From contig CAYNML010000026.1 of NCBI GenBank assembly GCA_964398185.1, forward strand, positions 5,545-69,544: a DNA stretch of 64,000 nt. The letters are read 5' to 3'. The notes below the pieces were generated by a model, which ran no database searches, was not told the origin of the DNA, and worked only from the letters and a program-made list of their open reading frames with translations. Below, piece by piece: positions 33,907-42,033 of this stretch. Made by a program: the position numbers and the translations under genes. Source of the stretch: Fen-1058 sp964398185 (GTDB taxonomy: Bacteria > Chloroflexota > Anaerolineae > Fen-1058). Numbering within the stretch: position 1 is the first letter of the stretch; each line of letters begins with the position of its first letter.

Positions 33907-36236
33907 GCGTGCTTGTCCTCTTGACGCGCGGCACGCCGCGCGATGTCGGCAATGAGTTCCACTTTCAACCGCCGGTAATACTGCCGCCACGCGGCGGTCT
34001 CCGCCAGCAGCACCTTCAACTCCGATTCGAGTTCGTCGGCTTCTTCAGAGCGTTGTCCGCCCAACTCGACCAACAGATGCTCGTCGCTCCACTCGCGCAC
34101 GCTGATCTGTCCGGCGGCCTCCAACCACTCGATACCCTTGCGCGCCGTGATCAGGCGTTGATTCAGCGCCGCCGCCAGGCGCGGCACATTCACGCGCCCG
34201 CCGCGCTGCGTGAGGTCGTGCTTCAGCAAGCCCGTCAGGCGCTTGAGGAACGGCTCCGCGCGATCGTCGGCGGCGTCCGCCGCGCAGAGATAGATCGTCG
34301 TCGGCTTCACGCGCTCAAGCGCATAAACGAGTTCGCGCCAGCCGCAGGGCGCCGTCCAGATCACCAACACATCGGCCTGCGGCAAATCGTAACGCCGCGT
34401 CAACGCGAAGGGAGCACTCACCGCGCCATCGGCCCACGTCGCCACGCCGCGCTCGATCGGAAAATCGTGGAGCGCGATCGCAGCCGGATCTTTCGCGCGC
34501 CAATCGATCACGTCGATCGACACCGGCGGCGCGGCCACTTCTGCGATCGGCGCTTCCGCTTCCCGAAAATCCACCCACTCGATCGCGAGGGCCGTCTCGC
34601 CGCGGAACGTGCTGGTCTTGATCTGAAACGCCACATCGAGCGGCGCGTCGGGCAGATCGATCTCTGCGCCGCGCCACCAGATCAACTTCTGGGTGTGGCC
34701 CGCCCGATCGGCGATCGTCACTTCGCGGTGCTCGCCCTTGCGGCCGAAAGTTCGATCGTGCTCCACGCTGACCTCGCGCGCGGCGAACGTTACCGCCGGA
34801 TTGCCCTGGCCGAACGGCGCCAAGCGCTCGATCTCGCGCGCGAACTCGAGCGTGACGTGATCGAGCGGCAGCACCGCATCGATGGGCAGGCCATCCATCA
34901 CGGCGGAAGGATCGCGAATCAGCTGCACGCTGTCGGACAGAGCACGGCGAAACACCGGCAGATTTTCGGCAGGCAGTGACAGGCCCGCTGCGCCCGGATG
35001 CCCGCCCACGCCCAAAATGAATTCGCTGCACAGCTTCAGCGCCGTGGTGATGTCCACGCCCGCGACGGATCGCGCCGAGCCGCGCAGCACATCACCTTCG
35101 CCGACGAGCATGACCACCGGCCGTTGATACTGCTCGGCCAGGCGATTGGCCACCGGCCCGATGACGCCGCTGTGCCAATACGGCTGATGCAGCACCAGCG
35201 CGTGGTATTCCAACAATGACGGTTCTTTGGCGATCTGTTCCTGCGCCGCGACGAGAATCTGATCCATCAGCAGCTTGCGCTGATTGTTCAGGCCTTCCAG
35301 TTGTGAAGCCAGAATGCGCGCGCGCGTGAGATTGGCCGTCGTCAACAACTCGACGGCGAGGTTCGCATCGCCGAGCCGCCCCAATGCATTGAGCCGCGGC
35401 CCCAGCCCAAAACCGATATGCTCCGCCGACAGATTCGCCGCGTCGATCTTGGCGAGCGTGAGCAGCGCTTGCAAACCCAGCCGCGGCGTGCGCCGCAAGC
35501 GATCGAGGCCGCGCTGCAACAAATAGCGCGTGTCGGCAGTGAGCTCGGCCACATCGGCCACGATGCCCAGCGCCACCAGATCGAGATACTCGTCGGCGCG
35601 ATCGGGTTCGCCGGCCAACTGCCACACCTGCTGGGCGAGCTTGAAAGCTACACCCACTCCCGGCAGCGAGCGCAGGGGATGCGTGGACGGCAGCCGCTTG
35701 GGATTGATCAGCGCATCGGCATGGGGCAGTTCGTCGGGCAGATCGTGATGATCGGTGACGAGGACGGTGACGCCCTGCGACCTGGCAAAGGCGATGGCGT
35801 CGTGCTCGGCGCTGCCGGTATCGCAGGTGAGCAGCACGTTGAGGCGTTGATCGCGCAAACGCTTCAGCGGCTCAAGCTTGATGCCGTGCGATTCGGTCAG
35901 GCGGTGCGGGATGTAGAACGTTACGTCGGCTTGCAAATCGCGCAGCAGCGAAACGAGCAGCGTGGTGGACGTCTGCCCGTCGGCGTCGAAGTCGCCCCAC
36001 ACGGCGATCTTTTCTCCGCGCGTGACGGCGCGATACAACCGCTCGGCAGCAGCAGCCAGATCGGGTAGGTCGTCCGGCGGGGCGGGCGTGTACCGATCGG
36101 GGTTGAGGAAAGCCGCGGCGGCTTCTGGTGTGGTGATACCGCGTCGCGCCAGCAGCTGCGCTACGATCGGATCGCCGCCGACTTCGGCGGCCAGCGCCGG
36201 ATGGATTGCCAGGGGTTCAGGAAAGAGCCACATCAA
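33903..36236 (-). CDS. recJ: Single-stranded-DNA exonuclease RecJ
   Basis: A 777-aa DHH-family 5'-3' ssDNA exonuclease for recombination and mismatch repair. Motifs: VWGDFDADGQTSTTLL (motif I), TCDTGSAEHDAI, VTDHHDLPD (DHH motif), LGIVADVAELT, and the DHHA1 domain GVGGHPGAAGLSLP. It has an additional C-terminal region of about 200 aa after the OB-like domain, longer than E. coli RecJ (577 aa). Both ends overlap neighbouring genes by 4 bp, so nuclease, recJ and M50-like gene form one operon. Confidence 0.95.
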   Translation of the reverse strand: MMWLFPEPLAIHPALAAEVGGDPIVAQLLARRGITTPEAAAAFLNPDRYTPAPPDDLPDLAAAAERLYRAVTRGEKIAVWGDFDADGQTSTTLLVSLLRDLQADVTFYIPHRLTESHGIKLEPLKRLRDQRLNVLLTCDTGSAEHDAIAFARSQGVTVLVTDHHDLPDELPHADALINPKRLPSTHPLRSLPGVGVAFKLAQQVWQLAGEPDRADEYLDLVALGIVADVAELTADTRYLLQRGLDRLRRTPRLGLQALLTLAKIDAANLSAEHIGFGLGPRLNALGRLGDANLAVELLTTANLTRARILASQLEGLNNQRKLLMDQILVAAQEQIAKEPSLLEYHALVLHQPYWHSGVIGPVANRLAEQYQRPVVMLVGEGDVLRGSARSVAGVDITTALKLCSEFILGVGGHPGAAGLSLPAENLPVFRRALSDSVQLIRDPSAVMDGLPIDAVLPLDHVTLEFAREIERLAPFGQGNPAVTFAAREVSVEHDRTFGRKGEHREVTIADRAGHTQKLIWWRGAEIDLPDAPLDVAFQIKTSTFRGETALAIEWVDFREAEAPIAEVAAPPVSIDVIDWRAKDPAAIALHDFPIERGVATWADGAVSAPFALTRRYDLPQADVLVIWTAPCGWRELVYALERVKPTTIYLCAADAADDRAEPFLKRLTGLLKHDLTQRGGRVNVPRLAAALNQRLITARKGIEWLEAAGQISVREWSDEHLLVELGGQRSEEADELESELKVLLAETAAWRQYYRRLKVELIADIARRAARQEDKHA

Positions 36237-37141
36237 TACTCAATCGCGTCGATCTGCTCGATGTTGATGCGCGCGACCAGATCGAAATCTTCTTCGTCAG
36301 GATCGCTGATCCCGGCGTGCACGCCGCGATCACACAGCGAACGATAGATGCAGTAGGCGCACTTGCGCTCGTTGGGCGTCTTATCCCATTCGCCTGCCTG
36401 TGCTGCTCGTTGTTCGATCTCGCCGATCAGATCGATCAAAAAGCGGTAATCGGCGGCGTGCTGGGCGGCGTCGTAGGGCAGGGCGATCGGCTGAGCGGGG
36501 CGCTCCGCGTGGGCGAACCAGTAGATCATCGAGACGGTGCCCGGCGGGCGCTGCTGCGCGTTAGCGAGCACGTAGCGATACACGCGGGTCTGCACGCGCT
36601 GCAAGAGTTGATCGCGCGTGGGCTGGCGGTGTTCCGTTTTCCAATCGACGATCACCGCGCGATCGTCGTCACTGGCGATCAGATCGAAGTGGGCGGTAAG
36701 GCGATAGCCGCCCGTCACGGCGAGCGTAGTCTGCGAAGCAGTCTCAGCGGACTGGCCCAGAGATTGCTTCGTCGCGCTTGGCGCTCCTCGCAATGACGAT
36801 GCAGCGATAGGGATCGACAGCGCCGCTTCGGCACGGCGCTGTGCCGGCAAATCGTGCAGGGTCGTGTTCAGGCTGGCGAGATAGCTTTGCCACCAGCGCG
36901 CCAGTTCCGGCTCGCCAATGGATTCGGTCAACGTCTCGGCGCTCAACCCTTCGACGTGTTGTTGAATCAAGCGGTGAAAGCGGCGGCCCAGTTCGGCCAG
37001 GCGTTCGCGCTCCAGCAGCGGCTCCGCCTCAACGGCGGGCCAGGCCTGCTCCAACAGATAGCGCAACTGAAAGCGCCGTGGGCAGTCGAGGTAGTCGCTG
37101 AGACTGGCTTGGGAGAAGCGGAAGTTGGTAGGTAGAGACAT
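36233..37141 (-). CDS. RecB-family PD-(D/E)XK nuclease with cysteine cluster
   Basis: A 302-aa nuclease related to AddB/Cas4-type enzymes. An N-terminal SDYLDCPRRFQLRYL supplies the first Cys; AVIVDWKTEHRQP carries the D...(D/E)xK core; C-terminal CAYCIYRSLC completes a four-Cys iron-sulfur-type cluster. The segment near residues 115-143 is encoded by a dispersed palindromic repeat (36714-36797) that stays in frame. The stop overlaps the recJ start by 4 bp, suggesting joint DNA-end processing. Confidence 0.88.
   Translation of the reverse strand: MSLPTNFRFSQASLSDYLDCPRRFQLRYLLEQAWPAVEAEPLLERERLAELGRRFHRLIQQHVEGLSAETLTESIGEPELARWWQSYLASLNTTLHDLPAQRRAEAALSIPIAASSLRGAPSATKQSLGQSAETASQTTLAVTGGYRLTAHFDLIASDDDRAVIVDWKTEHRQPTRDQLLQRVQTRVYRYVLANAQQRPPGTVSMIYWFAHAERPAQPIALPYDAAQHAADYRFLIDLIGEIEQRAAQAGEWDKTPNERKCAYCIYRSLCDRGVHAGISDPDEEDFDLVARINIEQIDAIEY
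36714..36797. repeat. Dispersed CATTGCGAG palindromic repeat inside a nuclease gene, copy 4
   Basis: The right half (AGAGATTGCTTCGTCGC...GCGCTCCTCGCAATGACG) matches the intergenic copies closely; the left arm is degenerate (GTCACGGCGAGCGTAG, CGAAGCAGTCTC). It encodes about 28 residues without a stop. Confidence 0.85.
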
Positions 37142-37151
37142 GTTGTCTTCC

Positions 37152-37218
37152 TGACAAGATGACCGAATGATCGGATGACATGATGACCTTGCTGCGAGAT
37201 CATCCCGTCATCTTGTCA
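37152..37218. repeat. Inverted repeat between hypothetical gene and nuclease gene
   Basis: TGACAAGATGAC (37152-37163) and GTCATCTTGTCA (37207-37218) are perfect 12-bp inverted arms, surrounded by further GATGAC/GTCATC words. Either a worn repeat or a large hairpin in the transcript. Confidence 0.6.
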
Positions 37219-37231
37219 TCTCTTCATTTTG

Positions 37232-37906
37232 TCATCTTATTCCACCAAACATCACAACTGCTCGCTTCACGGCGGCCACACACTGCGCCGTCTGTTGATT
37301 GACTTGCTGCGGCGTAAAGTACAACACGTTCTCGTGGGCGGTGCGCGGGCGTCGTTCGCGGATGACGATGCCTACCTCGCCCTGCGTGCACGGCACCGCC
37401 AGATCGACGTTGTAGCGGGCGCGGGCTTCGCGGATGACGTAGCCGCGCTCGGCGGCGATGCCCGCATCTTTCAGCGCGCGCCACATCACGTCGTGCTCGT
37501 GCGGTCCCAGGATCAGATCGTTGATCTCCCACGCGCTGAACAGCCGTTCGCCGGTGGTCAACACGAACGTCAAACGCCGCCAGCGTTTCGACGGGATGGG
37601 ATGCGGCAGTTCCAGCAGCGGGCTGAGCTGCAACTTGTAGTACGGATCGCTGGCATGGGGATGCTGTGCTTCCGCGGGCAGCAGATCGCGCCGGCTCAGC
37701 AATTCGTGGCCGCGCACCTGCGCATACCAGCGCACGCTGAAGGCGTCATCACCAAAGGGCTTGGTGCAATAGAAGGCAACGAAGTCGGGCGGGAAGAATT
37801 TAGGCGCGGTCTTCTGCGGGATGCGATACCAGTGCTGCTCGCGCGCCAGAGCCAGATCGCGCGGCGAATTCATCACGGCCACGAGCACGGACGAATCGGG
37901 TTGCAT
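37232..37906 (-). CDS. Conserved-looking protein of unknown function
   Basis: A 224-aa soluble protein. Visible features: VLVAVMNSPRDLALAREQHWYRIP at the start (split here as one conserved-looking block), KFFPPDFVAFYCTKPFG, and basic C-terminal half with DLAVPCTQGEVGIVIRERRP. No membrane segment or signal is seen and I do not recognise the family. It is upstream of the nuclease-recJ operon on the same strand, so a DNA-processing role is conceivable only by context. Confidence 0.75.
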   Translation of the reverse strand: MQPDSSVLVAVMNSPRDLALAREQHWYRIPQKTAPKFFPPDFVAFYCTKPFGDDAFSVRWYAQVRGHELLSRRDLLPAEAQHPHASDPYYKLQLSPLLELPHPIPSKRWRRLTFVLTTGERLFSAWEINDLILGPHEHDVMWRALKDAGIAAERGYVIREARARYNVDLAVPCTQGEVGIVIRERRPRTAHENVLYFTPQQVNQQTAQCVAAVKRAVVMFGGIR

Positions 37907-37912
37907 GGCGTG

Positions 37913-37918
37913 ATTCTA
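37913..37918 (-). promoter_or_regulatory. -10 element six bases from the start codon (leaderless)
   Basis: Minus-strand TAGAAT is followed by CACGCC and ATG 37906; TTTACG lies at -35 with a 17-bp spacer. The transcript would begin at or next to the start codon. Confidence 0.6.
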
Positions 37919-37971
37919 ATATGAAAGACGCGCGGCGTAAAGCAGAGAAGACGGCGCGCCGAAGAGGTCAA

Positions 37972-38661
37972 TCAATGCTCGGCGCCTTCGCTGATCTGCC
38001 GCAGGCGCTCGTGATCGAGCACGACGATATAGCCGCCCGGCTCCGTGTGCACCAGTCCCTCTTTGCGGAAGCGGCTCATCACGCGGATGGCGGTTTCGAT
38101 AGTCGTGCCGGCCATGTCGGCGAGGTCCTGGCGTGACAAGGGCAGGTTGATGCGCGTGCCGTCGTCCGCTGGCTCGCCCACCTTGTTGCACAATTTCAAC
38201 AGGATGTTGGCGAGGCGCACGTCGACGCGCTCCACCGCCAGCACCCGCATCTTCATGGCGGCCTGCAGCCGCTCGCCCAGCAAATGGATGATGCGCAGCG
38301 CGATGTCGGGGTACTGGCGGATGAGGCGCAAATAGGGTTCGCGTTCGATGCTGAGGGCTGCGGCGGGCGTCATCGCCACCGCCGTGGCCGGGTGCAGGGG
38401 CAGCAGCAGCCCGGCTCCACCAAACATCTCGCCGGGCGTGATTACTTCCAGCAGGTTCTCCTGGCCGTCGCTGGTGTATTTGACGATCTTGATCTGGCCC
38501 GCGCAAACCACCCACAACCGATCGGCCGGATCACCTTCCAGGAAAATCATTGCATCTTGATCAAAAAGGTCTACGCGGAACCACTCGGCCTTGGCGGCGA
38601 TCTGATCGTCGGTCAATGAAGCGAAGAGTGAAACCTGGCGCAGGATTTCAACGGGGTTCAT
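37972..38661 (-). CDS. Crp/Fnr-family transcriptional regulator
   Basis: A 229-aa regulator: N-terminal cyclic-nucleotide-binding-type beta barrel (about 15-125, with FLEGDPADRLWVVCAGQIKI and TPGEMFGGAGLL), dimer helix, and C-terminal winged helix (LSRQDLADMAGTTIETAIRVMSRF). It lacks the N-terminal Cys set of FNR, and the phosphate-cassette Arg of CRP is not evident, so the effector is unknown. Confidence 0.93.
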   Translation of the reverse strand: MNPVEILRQVSLFASLTDDQIAAKAEWFRVDLFDQDAMIFLEGDPADRLWVVCAGQIKIVKYTSDGQENLLEVITPGEMFGGAGLLLPLHPATAVAMTPAAALSIEREPYLRLIRQYPDIALRIIHLLGERLQAAMKMRVLAVERVDVRLANILLKLCNKVGEPADDGTRINLPLSRQDLADMAGTTIETAIRVMSRFRKEGLVHTEPGGYIVVLDHERLRQISEGAEH

Positions 38662-38673
38662 GGCGCATCGCGA

Positions 38674-38705
38674 AGACCTCGAAGGTTTGGAAAACTTCCG
38701 AGGTC
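38674..38705. repeat. CCTCCGAGG-type hairpin
   Basis: GACCTCGAAGGTTT and AAAACTTCCGAGGTC are near-perfect inverted arms between the Crp/Fnr gene and the zinc-ribbon gene. Confidence 0.65.
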
Positions 38706-38712
38706 GAGATAT

Positions 38713-39003
38713 CTATCTGCCGCGCAGCCGCAGCCGCGCATCGCGGCAGTGCGGGCATTCCAGGCCAAAGTATTCGCGCCCGCAGGTGCGGCACACGCGC
38801 GGATCGACCGGGCGCTCGTCGTTGAGCGAGGCGGCGATGAGCACAATCTCCTGGCCTTCAAAGCGCTTGAGCACTTCGCTCAAATCCTCGCCCATGATCA
38901 TGAGCCTGCCTTCCACGCGGTGCAGCACGCCGCGCTTGACGGCTGCATCCAATTCATAGGCGGCTGTCGCCATCTCCAGCACTGTGGCTTTACGCATCGA
39001 CAT
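38713..39003 (-). CDS. Small zinc-ribbon protein
   Basis: A 96-aa protein. N-terminal helix-rich part MSMRKATVLEMATAAYELD, then a C-terminal CRTCGREYFGLECPHC zinc ribbon and a basic tail. ATG 39003 has GGAGGA at a proper distance; a nearer ATG at 39009 is too close to it. The start overlaps the rnz stop by 14 bp. Function unknown; transcription- or RNA-related roles are common for such ribbons. Confidence 0.75.
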   Translation of the reverse strand: MSMRKATVLEMATAAYELDAAVKRGVLHRVEGRLMIMGEDLSEVLKRFEGQEIVLIAASLNDERPVDPRVCRTCGREYFGLECPHCRDARLRLRGR

Positions 39004-39964
39004 GGGCATCCTCCTCGGCTGGCGCGGCAATGACGCGCTGCGCCGCTTTGTCCTTCTGAATTCGAAAATGATCGAAGTCGCGCGCCACCAGCGTTTCGGG
39101 GAAGATCGCGCGGGCTTCGGCCAGCACGTCGCGCTCGGCGTGGCGCCGCGACAGGTGGGTCAGGATCAACTGCTTCACCCCGGCCGCGCGCGCCAGCTGC
39201 GCGGCTTGCGTCGCCGTCAAATGACCAAACGCTGTGGCCAGCTCAGCTTCGTCGGCGCAGTACGTCGCTTCGATCACCAGCGCGTCCACGCCGCGCACGG
39301 CGTCGATCAAATTATCCACCCGCGCCGCGTCCCCGACCACGGCCAGCGACGCGCCTTCGATCAGCTCGCCCAGCACGTCGTCGGGCTGAATCACGCGGCC
39401 GTCGGCCAGCTCGATCGGTTTTCCGGAAACCAGCAGTTTGCGCTCCGGCCCGAACGGCACACCCAGCGCCTCGGCCTTGTCCGCCAGGAAGGGACGATGG
39501 GATTTCTCGCGGAACAGGTAACCGAAGTTGCCGCTGCCGCGATGCGTGACCGAAAACGCCGACAGATCGAACGACTTGTCGCCCAACAGCTTACCCGGCT
39601 TGACTTCGTTGAAGTGCAGCTTCACCACGGTCTTGGCCTCGCGCAGCACAATCTTGTAGATCAAATCCTCCACCCGATCGAGCGCGGCGCGGCCCCCGTA
39701 GATATTGAATTCCTCCAGCGTTTCCCAGCGCATCAGCGTGCTCAACAGACCGGCCAGCCCCAGGATGTGATCGAGGTGCCCGTGGGTCAGCAGGATCTTA
39801 TCGAGCCGTTTGAAGCCCAGGCCGCTCTGCAGCAGTTGACGCTGCGTGCCTTCACCGCAATCGATCATGAAACGGTGCTCGTTGTGCAGCACCATGGCCG
39901 ACGGCAAGCCGCGTCGGATGGACGGGGCTGAAGCAGAAGTGCCGAGGAAGACGATTTCGAACAT
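38990..39964 (-). CDS. rnz: Ribonuclease Z
   Basis: A 324-aa metallo-beta-lactamase-fold endonuclease that trims tRNA 3' ends. It begins MFEIVFLGTSASAPS, has FMIDCGEGTQRQLL, the zinc motif LTHGHLDHILGLAGLL, FSVTHRGSGNFGYLF, VVGDAARVDNL and LILTHLSRRHAER. It overlaps the zinc-ribbon gene at its 3' end. Confidence 0.94.
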   Translation of the reverse strand: MFEIVFLGTSASAPSIRRGLPSAMVLHNEHRFMIDCGEGTQRQLLQSGLGFKRLDKILLTHGHLDHILGLAGLLSTLMRWETLEEFNIYGGRAALDRVEDLIYKIVLREAKTVVKLHFNEVKPGKLLGDKSFDLSAFSVTHRGSGNFGYLFREKSHRPFLADKAEALGVPFGPERKLLVSGKPIELADGRVIQPDDVLGELIEGASLAVVGDAARVDNLIDAVRGVDALVIEATYCADEAELATAFGHLTATQAAQLARAAGVKQLILTHLSRRHAERDVLAEARAIFPETLVARDFDHFRIQKDKAAQRVIAAPAEEDAHVDA

Positions 39965-39973
39965 GAGACTGAA

Positions 39974-40486
39974 CTATTGCGCGCTGGCGATGGCGGTGAA
40001 CAGCAGCACGATGACGCTGAGCACCAGGTTGATGCGCGTCAGGCGCACCTGCTGCCGCTGCACGCGATCGATCTGCGCTTCATCCGCCAGACCGTTGGCG
40101 ATGAGCAGCGCGTTGCGTTTCAGCATTGGCTGCACGGAAAACGTGATGAAGGCCGCCACCAGAATCATGCCCAGCACGGCCACATGCTTGAGCAGAATCG
40201 CTTGCGCCCACGGACTGTCGAATTGCAGGAAGCCTTTGTAGAAGCGATTGGTAAACGTCTGCACCATGCCGGTCAGGATCAACACGGCGAGGCTGATATT
40301 GGCGATCGGCTGGAAGCGCTTCAGCAGGGCTTCCAGCAGGCGTGCGCGCAGCGGGAGATCAGCCACAGCCCGATCGAGCACTGGCTGCACGACGAGGGCC
40401 AGCGTGACCAGGCCACCGATCCAGGCGACCGTGGCGAGGAGATGCAGGAAGAAACTCGTGCTGATGATGAGGTTGCTGGTTGACAT
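39974..40486 (-). CDS. CopD/DUF4149-like integral membrane protein
   Basis: A 170-aa protein with four hydrophobic segments (about 8-28, 60-80, 95-115, 150-168). TM1 contains FFLHLLATVAWIGGLV, whose His resembles the CopD-like fold. Copper transport is a family guess only. Start at 40486 because a TATAAT box lies 7 bp upstream. Confidence 0.75.
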   Translation of the reverse strand: MSTSNLIISTSFFLHLLATVAWIGGLVTLALVVQPVLDRAVADLPLRARLLEALLKRFQPIANISLAVLILTGMVQTFTNRFYKGFLQFDSPWAQAILLKHVAVLGMILVAAFITFSVQPMLKRNALLIANGLADEAQIDRVQRQQVRLTRINLVLSVIVLLFTAIASAQ

Positions 40487-40493
40487 GGTTTGG

Positions 40494-40499
40494 ATTATA
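40494..40499 (-). promoter_or_regulatory. -10 element seven bases from the CopD-like start (leaderless)
   Basis: Minus-strand TATAAT, then CCAAACC, then ATG 40486. No clear -35. Predicted leaderless transcript. Confidence 0.55.
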
Positions 40500-40515
40500 C
40501 CTGAAAAATAACAAA

Positions 40516-40548
40516 AACCTCCCGGCGGTTCTGAACCGCCGGGAGGTT
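40516..40548 (-). terminator. Terminator of the anchored glycoside hydrolase gene
   Basis: AACCTCCCGGCGGTT (40516-40530) and AACCGCCGGGAGGTT (40534-40548) form a perfect 15-bp stem with a 3-base loop. On the minus strand it is followed by TTTTG and lies 26 bp after the stop codon. It is also a member of the CCTCCGGGAGG repeat family. Confidence 0.8.
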
Positions 40549-40573
40549 GCAGCGTCACTCAGTGCCGCGCTGC

Positions 40574-41947
40574 TTATTCGTCGCCGGTGACTTCTTTCAA
40601 GAATCTACGCACCGGATCCCACGAGGCGCGCCGGCTGCCATCGGCCTTGATCAAGCTATAAGGCACGGGATCGTCCGTGGGGCCTTTGCCTTTATTGCCA
40701 TAGTCCATGTTCCATAAGAAGGCCAGTTTCACGAAGCCCCATTCCTTCATCAATTTGAAGGCCTCCACGATGTTGTTGCCCTGTTCTTCCACCGTGTTGT
40801 CCTGCGCAAACTCGAAGCCCGGTGGAAATTCACCGTAATCTTCGCTGCTGGCCCAGCCGAACTCCGTCACGCACAGCGGCTTCTGGTTGTTGAGCAGTTG
40901 GGCATAAGCTTGCAGCGTGTCCTTGAAGTACCACGAGCGGTGCGGCGTGCCCTGGCTGTTGTCAAACGGGCCCCGGAATTTCGCGGTAGCGGCCTTGGGC
41001 AGGCTGGGTGCTTCGGCGGCGCTGACATTGGGGCCGATGTTGTAACCGTTATGGTGCACGCCCACACAATCGACCGTGTCCACCAGCCCGTTGTCGATCA
41101 TCATCTGCATGTAGCGCACATCGTCGATGGCTGTGGCGCCGTCATCCCAGCCGGTGGGCGACAGCGCTCCGCTGATGACCATGATGTTGGGATCTTCGGC
41201 CTTGATGGCTTGATAGGCGGCGCGCAGCAGATCGACGTAGCGCCTGGCATCCAGCGTCTGCGGATTCGTGCGCCACTCGCGCATCAGGTTCTGCTCGTTC
41301 CACACTTCAATGGCCTGCACCTTGCCCTTGTAGCGCTGCACCACCTTGCGCACGAAATCGGCGTAGGCCTGCGGATCATCGGGCGGGCCGTCGATGGCGT
41401 CAGGATCGTTTTCGCCCGGGGGGACACTCGGCTCCAGGCCGGGATGCGTCCACTTGGGTGCGGTGGGAATGCTCAGCATGACGCGCAGGCCGCGCTCGTG
41501 CGCCGCGTTGACGATGTTATCGAAGCCGGTCCAGTCGATGTTGCCCTGCTCGTGCTCGAACACGCCCCATTGCAATTGCTGCTTGATCCAGCGGGCGTGC
41601 AAGCGATCGGCGAGATCGGCGGCGAGTTTCGGATCACCTACCAGCCCGTTGACCTGCACCCCGTAGCCGAAGTCCATTTCAGGATACAGGCCATCCGGTC
41701 CGAAGTTGGGGTTCAACGTCGGCGCAGGTGTTGGCTGTGGTTGCTGCGCGGCTTGTGTGGGCGCAGGCTGAGCCGGCTTCGTCGCCTGCACGACGGGTGC
41801 TGCTAGGGTGGGCGCTTGTGCGGTGGTGTCGGCGGGCTTGCTGAAGAAGACGTTGTACACCAGCACCGCGCCCAGCGCCACCAGTCCCAGCCACGCGATA
41901 ATCAACACGGGCAGGGGAATGCGATTAAAGAACGAGTCATTTTTCAT
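40574..41947 (-). CDS. Membrane-anchored clan GH-A glycoside hydrolase-like protein
   Basis: A 457-aa protein. One N-terminal membrane helix (about 12-34), a Pro/Ala/Gln/Thr linker to about 85, then a TIM-barrel domain. IEVWNEQNLMREW gives the acid/base Glu and LCVTEFGWASSEDYG the nucleophile Glu, as in GH5/GH39-like enzymes. The substrate is not deducible. The next gene on the strand has a related C-terminal barrel, so the two are paralogous in that domain. Confidence 0.88.
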   Translation of the reverse strand: MKNDSFFNRIPLPVLIIAWLGLVALGAVLVYNVFFSKPADTTAQAPTLAAPVVQATKPAQPAPTQAAQQPQPTPAPTLNPNFGPDGLYPEMDFGYGVQVNGLVGDPKLAADLADRLHARWIKQQLQWGVFEHEQGNIDWTGFDNIVNAAHERGLRVMLSIPTAPKWTHPGLEPSVPPGENDPDAIDGPPDDPQAYADFVRKVVQRYKGKVQAIEVWNEQNLMREWRTNPQTLDARRYVDLLRAAYQAIKAEDPNIMVISGALSPTGWDDGATAIDDVRYMQMMIDNGLVDTVDCVGVHHNGYNIGPNVSAAEAPSLPKAATAKFRGPFDNSQGTPHRSWYFKDTLQAYAQLLNNQKPLCVTEFGWASSEDYGEFPPGFEFAQDNTVEEQGNNIVEAFKLMKEWGFVKLAFLWNMDYGNKGKGPTDDPVPYSLIKADGSRRASWDPVRRFLKEVTGDE

Positions 41948-42033
41948 GTTGCCAGTTGCTCCGTTGAAGACAGTTGCCAGAAGCAAAAGCGCAGAGATTG
42001 CTCTGCGCCTTTGTTGGTTCTACCCGCCACTTG

